Positions 46,018-57,298 of a DNA stretch of 64,000 nt are shown here, piece by piece; position 1 is the stretch's first letter, and each line of letters begins with the position of its first letter. The notes beneath the pieces were generated by a model that saw nothing but the letters and a program-made list of their open reading frames with translations, was not told the origin of the DNA and did not search any database. Source of the DNA: Buddleja alternifolia (taxonomy: Eukaryota; Streptophyta; Magnoliopsida; Lamiales; Scrophulariaceae); contig CM033399.1 in NCBI GenBank assembly GCA_019426215.1, positions 28,033,022 through 28,097,021 on the forward strand. The letters are read 5' to 3'. Made by a program: the position numbers and the translations under genes.

Positions 46018-46941
46018 TTATTGTAAAAAATTCTTACCCGTTTCAGGTAATCTTTTAAATATAATGGTTTCGTTTTCTTTCCATATACTTGGTGTATACT
46101 TTTTTAAGTATTTTGCATTTAATGCTTTTCCATACTTGTCCCCATTTATCCATTGGAGTTCGAAAGCATTTCCAGATAATTTACTCGAGATTAAAAATGG
46201 TCCTTCCCATTTAGATGACCACTTCCCATAAAAGTTATCTTTTGACTCTTCAAGTAAAATCATTTTCCAAACTAAATCTCTTACTTTGAAGGATCTTGTG
46301 TTTACTTTTTTATTATAACTCCTTTCGATTCTATTCTTTTGTAGTTCTATTTGTTGCAATGCTTGAACTTGCAATATTTCATGGTCTAGCTTTTTGATAT
46401 TCATGTTTTCCATGTACTCTTCGGTTGAAAGTTGTGCTTGTTCGAGTATTCGTCTGGACTTGATATTGATTTCCAAAGGAATTACTGCCTCATGACCATA
46501 CACTAATTGGAAAGGGGATATTCCTAGGCTGTCCTTCTTGATTGTCCTTAATGCCCAAATTGCATCGATTAACAATTCGTGCCAATTTCTCGGGCTTTGG
46601 CTTATCATTTTTGAGATGCAACCTTTAATTAGCTTGTTCGACGATTCAGCTTGGCCATTTTTTTGGGCATAATAAGGTGTCGAATTTATCGATTTTATTC
46701 CGAACTGTTCCAGAAATTTGAGTACTTCTGTGCTATTAAATACTCTAGCCTGATCGAAGGTTATGGTTTCTGGAATACCAAATCTTGTGATGATATACTC
46801 CTTAATGAACTCGACCACTTGTTTTGAACTTATATTCTCGAAAGCTTTAGCCTCTATCCATTTGGCAAAATAATCAGTGGCCACCAAGATATACTTATGC
46901 TTCTTAGATGAAGCTGGTTTAATTTCTCCAATTATGTCCAT
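46018..46941 (-). pseudogene. pol: element C integrase core and C-terminal domain
   Basis: Integrase inserts the DNA copy into the genome. The catalytic core shows Asp in AMDIIGE, Asp in TFDQARVF (where SDNGTQF-like is usual) and Glu in QKNGQAESSNK. The region ends with the Ty3-type KVRDLVWK, GKWSSKWEGPF and LNAKYLKKY patterns. It shares one frame with RT and the zinc domain but is separated from them by a stop at 46996-46998. Confidence 0.88.
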
Positions 46942-46995
46942 GGCCCAACCTCGAAATGGCCAGGGTTTTACTATGGAATTTAAACTGACAGTCGG

Positions 46996-47655
46996 CTACC
47001 TCAAAATTTTCCCATGTTTCTGACATTGTTTACATCCCTTAGCATAGCTTATACAATCTCGTAAGATAGTTGGCCAGTAGAATCCATATCTTTGTATCAG
47101 CCATCTCATTTTTTGTCCTGACTGATGGGCTCCGCACACCCCTTCGTGGGTTTCTGCCATTATAATTAGTGCATCCTCTAGGTCGAGACATTTCAACAAA
47201 ACCCCTTGAGGATCCTTTCTATAGAACTCTTGCCCATCATAAAAATAATGATGTGCCATCAATTTTAGCTTATTTGAGAATCCTCCTCTAGCTGGGTCTT
47301 GGAGATATTTGATGATCTCAAGGCGCCAATCTTGTTCTTCTTTAAGAATATCTATTTTGTGAATTCGAGCTACCCTTTGCTCGAAAGGTAGTACTATCCT
47401 CGGTTTGAGTTGGATAATTGACTCAAACATATCTAAATCGATTTTATATCCTGATGCTAATTGAGCCAAATCATTAGATATTTGATTCTTTTCCCATGGT
47501 ACATACGAAACTTCAACTGTCTCTAAACATTTGAATAACTCATTTATTCGAGCAAAAGAGGTTATTGCTACGGGACTTACACATTTAAATATTCGCTTCA
47601 CTTGATTTATTATCAACTGGGAATCCCCTTTTATCTTTATACTCTTTGCTTCCAT
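46996..47655 (-). pseudogene. pol: element C second RNase H (C-terminal part) and integrase zinc domain
   Basis: The start (KIKGDSQLIINQ) is the second half of an archaeal-type RNase H that begins in the preceding segment (FDGSSTRDSAGVG, NNRAEYEAL). A TGA at 47659-47661 separates the halves. The integrase HHCC zinc domain follows: THEGVCGAHQSGQK, then YAKGCKQCQKHG. Frame is kept throughout. Confidence 0.85.
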
Positions 47656-47658
47656 ATG

Positions 47659-49518
47659 TCATAGTACCTCTAATCCTAAGATAAGGGCTTCGTATTCTGC
47701 CCTATTGTTAGTGCAGTCACCTTCGATTTTCGCATACATTTTAGTAATTAATTTAGACGGGGATATTATATATATCCCGACCCCTGCGCTATCTCGAGTG
47801 CTTGATCCGTCGAAATAGAGAATCCAAGGAGTGGTGCTAATGACATCAATTTCGAAATGTCCCCTGGTTTCCTTATCTATAGATGGATTATCCGCTAAAA
47901 AATCAGCCAAGGTTTGACCTTTTACTGCTTTTTGTGGCACATAAATCAAGTCAAATTGGAGTAATCTAAGACTCCATTTACTTAATCGACCTTTAACCAA
48001 AGGTTGATTGATCATAAATTTGATGACGTCGGTCGGGGATACCACTTCGATAGAATATGCAACAAAATAATGCCTTAATTTAGTAGAGGCAAAATATAGG
48101 CTGAGGCAATATTTTTCTATTGAAGTATACCTTTTTTCTGCATCATTTAGAAGTCTACTCAAGTAAAATACAGCTTGTTCGTAGCCTCTGTCGTTTTCCT
48201 GCACTAAAAGGCATCCTATTGACACTTCTGCTGCTGATATATATAACCTTAGCTTTTTTCCTTTTCGAGGAGGAATCAGCACCGGAGGCTGAACTAAATA
48301 TTTCTTTATAGCGTCGAATGCTTCTTTTTGTTCATCGCCCCATACAAATTCATCCTCGTCTTTTAATCGTAATAAAGGGGAGAAAGCCTCTGTTTTTCCG
48401 GCTAAGTTGGCTATAAATCTTCGTAGAAAATTCACTTGCCCGAGGAAACTCTGAAGTTCTTTTTTATTGTTCGGAGGTTTAGCTTCTATAATGGCTTTGG
48501 CTTTATTTCGGTCCACTTCGATGCCTCGATGATGTATTAAAAATCCTAGAAAATTTCCAGCTTCCACGCCGAAAGCACATTTCAAAGGATTCATTTTTAA
48601 ATTAAATAACCTCATTCGTTGGAAAGATTCAATCAAAAATCGTTTATGTTCTTCGTGATCTTGAGCTTTAACCACTACATCATCGATATATATTTCTAAG
48701 GACTTTCCGATTACATCATGGAAAATGTAATTCATAGTCCTCTGGTAGGTGGCTCCGGCATTTTTTAAGCCAAACGGCATGACCGTCCATTCAAATGTCC
48801 CTATGGATCCTGGACATCTGATAGCTATTTTATGCCGATCCGCTTCAGCTATTTTCAACTGATAATATCCAGAATACCCTTCCATAAAGGACATCACCTT
48901 ATGCCTAGCAGCTGCATCAATCAATACATCTGCCATTGGCATCGGGTATTCGTCTTTCGGTGTAGGCTTATTCAAATCTCTAAAGTCGATGCATATTCGT
49001 ACTTTACCATTCTTCTTAATTACTGGTACTATATTAGCCAACCATTCAACATATCGAGTTGGCCTAATGAACTTGGCTTCGACCAACTTCTCTATTTCTT
49101 CTTTGACGGTTCCCATTAGATCTGGGGATAGACGCTTCGGCGCTTGTATTACAGGTTTAAAGCCTGGTTTAATGGGTAACTCGTGTCGAGCTACATTTGT
49201 ATCAATTTCGGGCATTTCATGATGTGCCCAAGCGAAACAATCTTTAAATTGATGCAATATTTCGATTAGTTCTCTTTTCTCTATTTGGTTCATTTTTGAA
49301 CTTACGTAGGTAATTCGAGGATTTTCGATTGTCCCTAGATTAACTTCTTCCAACTGATCCTGACCATTTTTTCTGGTATCTTCGTCTGGTTCTAAGATCC
49401 CTTGTTCGATATTTTTGGTTTGCGAATTAGCTACATCCTTTTCGTTCTGGTCTTCTGTTCTATGTTTATTGTTTCGAGAATCTTCATTATGAGTGTCATC
49501 TTTTCGAGAGCCTGCCAT
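47659..49518 (-). pseudogene. pol: element C reverse transcriptase, RNase H and start of second RNase H
   Basis: 619 codons from ATG 49518. An acidic N-terminus is followed by the Ty3 RT: PVIKKNGKVRICIDFRDLN, motif A as SFMEGYSGYYQL (residues 210-221), FEWTVMPFGLKNAGATYQR, and YIDD (48679-48690). Gypsy RNase H (YISAAEVSIGCLLVQ, YTSIEKYCLSL) and the start of the archaeal-type RNase H follow. Two RNase H domains are typical of Tat. In motif A the usual catalytic Asp is Glu (residue 213, codon 48880-48882), which should impair the polymerase. The frame ends at TGA 47659-47661. Confidence 0.9.
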
Positions 49519-49769
49519 ACACGTTTCATCTCAAGAGGTGATTGTTTGGGGACCTGTTGCACATGTTGGATCTCGAGAGGTTGTTTCTCGAGATTTTGCC
49601 TTACACATTTCGTTATGACAATATATCGAATTAAATTTATCATGACTAATATGATCAAGATCTTAATCACATAACTTCGATTCTATTCGTTCAATACTTA
49701 ATTTTTGAAAAACGTTTGAAACAACGCTATCCCTACTTACAACTGCTTTCTTCATAACTTATACAAAGT
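49519..49769 (-). other. spacer between element C gag-protease and RT
   Basis: About 250 bp separate the protease stop from the RT ATG. It has no continuous frame with either side and repeats TCTCGAGA-type words. Confidence 0.5.
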
Positions 49770-50990
49770 TTAAACTTGCCCTATTTCGATTTCGGCTAAC
49801 TTAGAGCCCATCTCAAATGCAGACTCTTCTCGGACTTCCCTTTCTTCTTTCTTTGTCGCCTCTTCAATGGCTTCTCCCGTAAATCTCAAACGATCACTTC
49901 CTTCGAGCTTTCCCTCTTCACACCTGGCATTGACAATTTGAGTATCGATGAAATAATTATTTCTCTCTGCTTTGACCACCTCGAATTGGTGCCCGTTCCA
50001 ACAAATTAACACTTGATGTAAGGTCGAGGGGATACAATAATTCTGATGTATCCAATCTCTCCCTAACAAAGCACTAAATGATGATGAGTTTGTTTCGACT
50101 ACAAAAAATACCGAGTAGGAACTCTGGGTTCCTATTTTGATCCGACATAGCAAAACCCCCAAGACTTTGGTAGCTTGGCCCGAAAATCTGTAGACTGCCA
50201 CATCAGCCGCTACCAAATCTTTCGAGCTTTTGCCTAGTCTCGTTAACGTTTTTTCGGGCAAAATGTTAACAGTGGCCCCATTATCGACTAATACTTTATT
50301 AATGGGAATGCCCTCAATTTTGGCTCTTATAAACAAGGGTTTCACGTGGTTATTATTTATTTCCTCTTTCGAAAATAACAGTTTAGCCAAATTTTCGATT
50401 TTATGCCCATTATCTTCGAGTGATTTATCACCAATAATTTGAAAATAGAATGGGTTACCTTTCTCCTGGTCAGTCGTGAGTTCGAGCATATTTTCTTCCT
50501 CATCCGTACTTTCTTTGGCTGCGAATTCGGCTGCCAGCACAGTTACCATATCTATGTCTCTATCCTCCTCAAGTTTCAGAATCCTTTCCAAAGAAGCTTC
50601 TTTTGCTTTTAAATCAGCTTCGTTTGTTGATTCTTCGTATGGCGCGTCTCCCAGTAAAATATCCAGGTCATCTCCAGACTCGAAATCTCCCAACTCTTCA
50701 TCATCTTCGGTCGTGATACCTTTTCCTTTTAAACTCGCCTCTCTTAGTTGGTCGCTCAACTGATCAACATCCTTTTCGAGATCTTCCCCACTAGGATTCT
50801 TGACTATTTTCGATTTCAAGATCCCTTTCGATAAAGCCTCTTCTTCGACCCTTAGATTGGCAATCATTACCTCCTGTTGCATTTCCAAGGCCACCGTTGC
50901 TCGAGAGTAGGCCACTTGTTGGGCGATAACCTTCGGGTGGTCATCTTTCTTTCTCTCGATGTGCCTGTGATATCCACCCAGGCGGTCCAA
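49770..50990 (-). pseudogene. gag: element C protease region of gag-pro
   Basis: The frame is the same as gag upstream, with stops near 51102 and 51030. A highly acidic, coiled-coil-like stretch precedes the retroviral-type aspartic protease, with active site VLVDNGATVNILP (DNGA at 50274-50285) and the downstream LLGRDWIH. Asn in place of Ser/Thr after the catalytic Asp is seen in some plant Ty3 elements. The protein ends at TAG 49770-49772. Confidence 0.82.
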
Positions 50991-51101
50991 GGGTGAATTC
51001 CTGCCAGATGGTGCAGATCTTCCATATCCTCTTCATCCTCTTCCTCGAAAGTGCCTATCGTAAGGCATTGTTCCAAAGATTTGGTCATTCACTTCATACC
51101 G

Positions 51102-52683
51102 TTACCTTTTACTCCATTCCCTCTGATATGCGGGAATCCAATCCAGATCGTTCGGGATAACTTGTAACCTTACCAATTCATAATGCAAAGTATCTGCGCA
51201 CTGACTGCATAATACCTTCTGCATCTGGGTTAAGTTCTTCACCACCTTAGCAGGCGTCTGATAAACAATCTCACGTACAGGGGTTTCGAGCACCTCCTTA
51301 TACGATTTTTCCTCTTTTCCTTGAGCGGTCGATTTGGTTTCGCCGATCGTTTCTTTGTCTTTCTGCTTTCCATGCTGATCGAATTCCAAAATTCTCTTCT
51401 CGATTCCTCATAGGCATATCGTGTCTCTCTCATACTGTTTTGCCACAAAACGCCTGAAAATTTGGCACTGGTCAGTGGTATGCATAGTATTCATGTGCCA
51501 TCTGCACATACCTTCCAAACCTTCGTCTTTTACCTTCGGGAATGTCAACACTCCCCCATCTATCAGCCTATTGAACAATCGGTTTGCCAACTTGGCCTCT
51601 TTTCGTACTTGTAAATTAGAATGTTCGAACTCGTTAATATCCGGAGTATTAATCTCGAAATTTAGAACAGGAAATGGATCTTCATCAATATTTGTTTTTT
51701 GAGTATCTGGAAAAATAATATCTTTTGAGTCCAATTTTTCTTGTACCAAATTCCTAAACATAATACACTCATTCGTTTCGTGTGAAAAAGCATTGTGCCA
51801 TTTACAGTATGGCTTTCCTTTAGTCTCTGATTTTGAAGGGATTCTATGTCTCCCCTTCAACCTAAGTTTTTTATTCGCAAGAAGCCAGTCGAATATTCGC
51901 TCGGTTTTAGTCACATCGAAACTATACTTTTTTTCTTTCTTTGTTTGTAAAGAGCCTGTAGCTATACAGTCCTTTCTTTCGAGAGCCCCACATTGAAACG
52001 GGGGTCCTTTAACGAATTCTGCCAGATCAATTTCATAGGGATCTTCGAATGCCCATGGAATCCCCACCTCGAAGGCATTGAAACCCTGATGTTTTATCTG
52101 GCTTTCTTCTCTTAACATATTTTCGTATCGCACCGCGCTTTCTGCTAGACCTCTAAAATCAGAAAACATCATTCCGTCGAATTTTACTCTATAATCAAAA
52201 GCCATGTTTTGTTGAGCCAATTGAACAAACTCAAATTCGGGAATATTCAAATGACATTTGATCCTAGCTTTCTTAAATCGGGCAAAGAATTCTTCTATTG
52301 ACTCTCCAGGATTCTGCCTTATTTTGGCTAAGTCACTCATGGTCATGCTCGGTTCAGTTCGAGCAAAATGATTTTGGAATTGAAATTGCATTTCGTCCCA
52401 AGTATGTATCGAATTAGGTGATAAATTCGTATACCAGTTAAACGCTGACCCGGTTAAGGAACTAGGGAATAACCTTAGTTTGAGATAATCCTGATCGGCT
52501 GCCTCTCGGCATTGGCAAGTGAATCAGGACAAATGTTCTAGAGCTGACACATGGTTTTCTCTAGAAAACAAAGTGAAGTTGGGAATTTTATACGTTCTTG
52601 GGAAAGGAAAATTCCTGTCTACCCAGTCTGGATAAGGTTTCCCAGGAATCAAACGGTGGTTCCTTTGAAAACCAGGCCCATAT
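51102..52683 (-). pseudogene. gag: element C gag, main (capsid) part
   Basis: This is the part of gag after the element E insertion. It has the retrotransposon gag domain: LRLFPSSLTGSAFNWYTN, then ESIEEFFARFKKA. Two variant zinc-knuckle motifs follow, YCKWHNAFSHETNEC and MCRWHMNTMHTTDQC (Cys-x2-His-x5-His-x4-Cys). A TGA lies near 52526-52528, before the capsid domain, and another at 51408-51410. Confidence 0.85.
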
Positions 52684-52688
52684 ATCCT

Positions 52689-54125
52689 TGATAAGTCCAT
52701 ATTTTACAGTATTTTATGCCCCATTGTAATATGATTTGATCGTTACTTTGATCACTTTTTATCCCTCATAATGCTTTCATTGGTATAGATTTTGTTTTCT
52801 AGGATACAAGTTGATTTACGCATGAAAGACGAGAAAGGAGATTCAACTTGAGCTTGAAATTGAAGAAAGAAACAAAAGAAGATAGTTGATGAAATATTTT
52901 ACACAATGCTCATACAGACACGCGATTTTCGTCAACTTACAGCCCGAATCAGACTACGGTTTCTTCTCCAATATTGTAGAGCTTTGTCTTAGCTTCGCGT
53001 AGCAACTTGAATTACCTCAATCCGACATTTGTAGAGAGAGTTATGATGAAAATACGAAAGCTGTGAATTCTGCATCAGAGGACCGCGGTCTAATAAGAGT
53101 TTGTGCCGCGGTCCAATTCTCCCGAAGCCCTAAAATTAAGTCCGCCGTTTTCTCCCTTTATAACACACTTTTCTCTTGGAAAACACTGGGAAATGCTCTA
53201 AAACACCAAAGGGGAGCCATGGGAAGTCCTAAGGAAGCTTGAAGAGCCATCATCATCCTCATCATCATCATTTTCATCATCAAAGCTTGGATTCACACTT
53301 TATAATAGGGAGTAATTCAACTCTTTCTCTTGATTAGTATTTCAATTATGTCTTGTAGAGTTGTTGAATCACTTGTTGTTGTAAGTATGAGCTAAGTATT
53401 TTTGTGATTGGGTTATGTGAATACTTTGTGATGTTTTGTGTTTAATGAATTATTAATTTCCGGATTTATTACATTCTTGTTACATGTTTGATTTTGTGCT
53501 TAATGCTTGCATATGCTTGATCACCATGTGTTTGATAAAATGCTTTGTCTTGTGACCGAGAGGAGATAGATAAAGGGAGATCGAAAAATCAATCATCATA
53601 ACGTAACAATTGACTAGAGATAGAATCGATTGCGTTGTGTGGCTTTTTGTGATAAGATGACCCGATTGAATGTAAGATCTTCGTAAACAAGGAATTCCTT
53701 TGAACCTAAATGCATGTTAGTTAATTCAATCTTCACTATAGAGATATAGGAAGTTGTTAACTAGTATAGGCTTGTTATTTCAAGAGATTGAATAATAAAT
53801 ACATTAGGGGGTTTCGCCATAACAAAAACGTTCTAAGAATCCGGATAATTGAGAGTTCGTGAACATAGAATAGAACATAGTAGGATCATAACCCAATCAC
53901 CTCTTTCCATTCGATTTATTATCTTGTTTATCACATAGTTGTCTTTGATTATTTTCATAGTATAAACACCTATCATCTTATAAATTGATTTAGCTTAGAA
54001 ATAAGTAATATAGCAATTACGAGCATTGAATCCAATTGTCCCTGTGGAGACGATACACCCCGGGCTAAATAGTCCACTTTATTACTTTGCACGACCTAGT
54101 ATACTTGCTAGGATTTCGCGTGTCA
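52689..54125 (+). repeat. element E 5' LTR
   Basis: It begins TGATAAGTCCATATTTTACA and ends TTTCGCGTGTCA. It contains a CCCTTTATAACAC TATA-like region near 53156-53166 and a CATCATCATC microsatellite near 53245-53280. Confidence 0.93.
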
Positions 54126-54131
54126 AGTTTT

Positions 54132-54149
54132 TGGCGCCGTTGCCGGGGA
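54132..54149 (+). promoter_or_regulatory. element E primer binding site (tRNA-Asp)
   Basis: TGGCGCCGTTGCCGGGGA follows the LTR by six bases and is complementary to the 3' end of plant tRNA-Asp, the primer used by Athila-type elements. Confidence 0.88.
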
Positions 54150-54199
54150 CAATTGCGTTATTTGATATTGTAATTCACTTATCTATTCTAAGACTAAGT

Positions 54200-54440
54200 T
54201 GATGTTTTTGCATTTTGGTTTGCTGTTTTTGCGTTTTGGTTTGCTGTTTTTACGTCTTGAGTTGCTGTTTTTATGTTTTAAGTTGCTGTTTTTGTGTTTT
54301 AGTTGCCGTTTTTGTGGTTTTAGTTGCTATTTTTTGTGTTTTTAGTTGATGTTTTGTTTCCTAGGTTGCTGTTTTTGTTTTTTTTTTTTTTTAAGTTGCT
54401 GTTTTTGTTTTAGTTGCTGTTTTGTTATGTTTTTTTTTAA
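54200..54440 (+). repeat. leader minisatellite, ~21-bp units
   Basis: About eleven degenerate copies of a TTGCTGTTTTTGTGTTTTAG-like unit fill the leader between the primer site and the ORF. Units vary from about 18 to 30 bp, partly through T-run length. Confidence 0.85.
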
Positions 54441-54453
54441 TATTCTTGAATAG

Positions 54454-55581
54454 ATGAGCAACTATGACTTTTATTGGTCAAAACAAGGATGGGATGAAGG
54501 TGCCGAATACGGGAGTCGAGTGCAAGATTTATGTTCGTGGTGTGGAGACGCTCATCATAGCGATTATTGTCAACACGAATGGAGAAGTCAGCAAGACTTG
54601 CCATTGAGTTATTATGTTATGAGAGATTCACAAGCATACCAGCAACAAGATAGGTCCCCCTTTCTAATGCAGGGAGAATTTGAATCGGCTAACTTTCAGA
54701 ACCATGGGGATTATCAGCAACAATGTAATAGGGACCCAAGTTTTGAGGAGTTGATGATCCAATGGATGAAGTCGAACGATGAGCGGATGAAGTCGAACGA
54801 TGAGCGGTCTCAAAATCTCGAAGCATCTATAATAGAATTGCAAACACAACTCAACCAACTTTCCAACTTATTGGCAGAGAGATCATCAGACACTTCTCAG
54901 AGTGGCACAGAGGAGAATGATGAGGTATCTGATACAGAAGTTGAACAAGTTGTTGATTCGACACCACATTGTCTACAACCCATTGCTACACCAGCACTAC
55001 CTTCAGAATCTATGTGTGGTAAAGTAGATACAACATCACTGGAGCACCTTCAATTCAGCATAGGGATCCCAAAATCCACTCCATCAAATGACCAAGAAAA
55101 AGCATTAGAAATATTCAAGAATCCAACGCCACCTACCGTCATATCTCTTGATTTCTTAAGAATGTGCATCAATTACCAGAGAGCTAGAGTGGTGGAGGTT
55201 GAAGACAAAGTTCACAACTTTAGTGGCCCGTTCGAGGCATACACTAAGAACCCAAGTGATACTACGGTTGAGAATGAGGAGATCCGAAGATATACAAGTC
55301 ACTGGGATATATCACCACTAAAGTTGTCAGAATCAAGGCTCAGGGAGTTAGGCCTGGCCACATATTTATTAAAACCATCAATGGAAAACTCCCTATCTTT
55401 AAAATTCACTCTTAGTTATTTACAATTTTATTACATTTTTATAAAAGTGAATCTGAGCTCATATCTTAGTTTTTCAGGATTCGTGAATGTGATGGGAAAT
55501 GAGAAGCCTTTACGCAATTGGAAAAAGCACAAAAAGGCTCATCTATACAAAGTTGGCATTGCTCCTTATGATCCACCATGA
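54454..55581 (+). CDS. gag: element E gag-like protein (375 aa)
   Basis: The ORF starts at the first ATG after the leader repeats. Residues about 27-39 form a knuckle-like CSWCGDAHHSDYC. A later helix-rich stretch with repeated MKSNDER, followed by Leu/Gln heptad-like residues (about 95-145), resembles the coiled coil at the C-terminal side of Athila gag. The large N-terminal capsid domain is missing, so this is a shortened gag. A 21-bp in-frame duplication (54766-54786, 54787-54807) makes the MKSNDER repeat. The region near 55395-55475 is AT-rich and hydrophobic, and could be an unspliced intron (GATTC follows TTTTTCAG). Confidence 0.7.
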   Translation: MSNYDFYWSKQGWDEGAEYGSRVQDLCSWCGDAHHSDYCQHEWRSQQDLPLSYYVMRDSQAYQQQDRSPFLMQGEFESANFQNHGDYQQQCNRDPSFEELMIQWMKSNDERMKSNDERSQNLEASIIELQTQLNQLSNLLAERSSDTSQSGTEENDEVSDTEVEQVVDSTPHCLQPIATPALPSESMCGKVDTTSLEHLQFSIGIPKSTPSNDQEKALEIFKNPTPPTVISLDFLRMCINYQRARVVEVEDKVHNFSGPFEAYTKNPSDTTVENEEIRRYTSHWDISPLKLSESRLRELGLATYLLKPSMENSLSLKFTLSYLQFYYIFIKVNLSSYLSFSGFVNVMGNEKPLRNWKKHKKAHLYKVGIAPYDPP

Positions 55582-57298
55582 GCAGTGCAAAGGAGTCGAG
55601 CTACCGACTTTAAACAAGTGCTTCGTGGGAGGCAACCCACGTTTTACATGCTTTCTTTCATTTCCGTTATTTTTTTTATTTTATTTTTTGTTTATTTTCT
55701 TTTAAGTGTTCTAAGTTGTTTTGATGATGCTTTTTGTCTCTTCTTGTTTTTCTAACTTCACAGATGGCTAGGCTTTATTGTCAGACTCTTCGCCTTGTTG
55801 CTCTTTCGCTTTTTGGACATCACTTAGCTTCAAACATCAGGGACGTCTTTCCTTTCTTTACTTTACATTTGTATGTTCACTCATTGGGGACAATGTGCTA
55901 GATTAGTTGGGGGTGGGATAGACGTCCTAATTTTATTGTGATGTGGTGATATGGTGTAACTTGTACTCATTTGTTAAGTTTCATGCTTGATTTGGGATTA
56001 GAAAACTGTGATAGTCAATGATTTCATATTCATGATTTGTTATACTTTTGCTTAGAGCATGATTCGTTTAAGTGTCTCTACTTCATCTAAGATGAAATCA
56101 TTTGTCGTATTTTATATGTGAAAGCCTTTTTAGCCATGCTTATGTGAATTGTTGAGGATTTAAAGCATTGAGCGTTCAATTTTGTCAACTTTGAAATGTG
56201 TGTTGAGTGTGCGAAATCATGAAATGATTTAGGCCATCTTTCATTTTCTTTAACCTTACAATTGGCCTTCACGATACTACATAATCTCTAGACCTTATTT
56301 TGAGCTGTATTGATAAGAATGGAGTGTGCTAAGCATACTAAAAAACCACCATTCGCTTTTCTTTCGTAAGCCACACCAACCACCCTTTAGCCTAAAAGAA
56401 AGAAAAACAAAGTCTATTTCCCAAGTAAGAGAGCATATAACCTCATATCATTTGGCTTTAATTTGGGTTTACGCTTTGTTTTGGGTGTCGAATCTCATGG
56501 ATTAATGGGTTAAAAAGTGTGTTTGTCCTTGATGATTTTGAGAAATTTTGAGGTCTTAAGTTTATGTGAAATAAAGAGAGGAAAAAGAAATGTTGTAAGT
56601 TGGCTAAAGAGTCGAGAGATTGGAAGTTACCGAAAAATATATTATGTGAGCTCTCTCTCGACTTGGCTACGAACTGAGCTTCAATGTGATTTATTTGGTT
56701 TGGGAATCATTTTTCCACCCCTAGCATCAAAAGAAACAAGTTTTGGGGTTATGAGTTCAAAGGGAAAAGAAATCAAAAAGCGATAAGTGCCAAGATGTAG
56801 AGATTTGTTCGGTTGATAAGTGAGTGTTTAGCGAGATGATATTGAGTTGTATTCTCTCTTGAATTTAGTCACTTTATCCATATATTCCCGTCCAAGCCAC
56901 TACCTAGCCTTACGTTACAAGCCAAAAAGACCTTTTGATCTTGACTTTCACATTTCATGCACACCGATTGGTTAACAAAGTTTTGGAGTGTTTTAATGTT
57001 TTTATTATCTAATGAGTTTGCATAATCTTGTTTAAAGTGTGCTCTTGGCATAAAAATGGATATGGAGTTCATGATTTTGAGATGGAATCGAAGATGTTTT
57101 GGAGGCTTTCAAATTGTTGAGTGTTCTAGGTAAAGTGTAACTTGTCATAACCAATTTCGAGGGTTTAATTCTTGTACGTGCTTGATTATTGAGACATGAA
57201 ATCTTTTAAGATCCCAAATCAAGTAGTAAAATCTGAACTTATGAATACATGTTCGCCATTTATTGATCGAGACGATCATAGCCTAGTTGGGGGGTAGT
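55582..57298 (+). other. element E noncoding 3' region with hairpin and polypurine tract
   Basis: About 1.7 kb with no pol ORF. Just after the ORF a perfect 6-bp stem, CGTGGG/CCCACG around AGGCAA, lies at 55624-55641; a matching structure occurs in element D. The polypurine tract GTTGGGGGGTAGT (57286-57298) abuts the 3' LTR. Confidence 0.75.

Noticed and set aside
48120..49674. Plus-strand ORFs opposite element C pol
   Set aside because: They are shadows of the strongly supported minus-strand RT frame.
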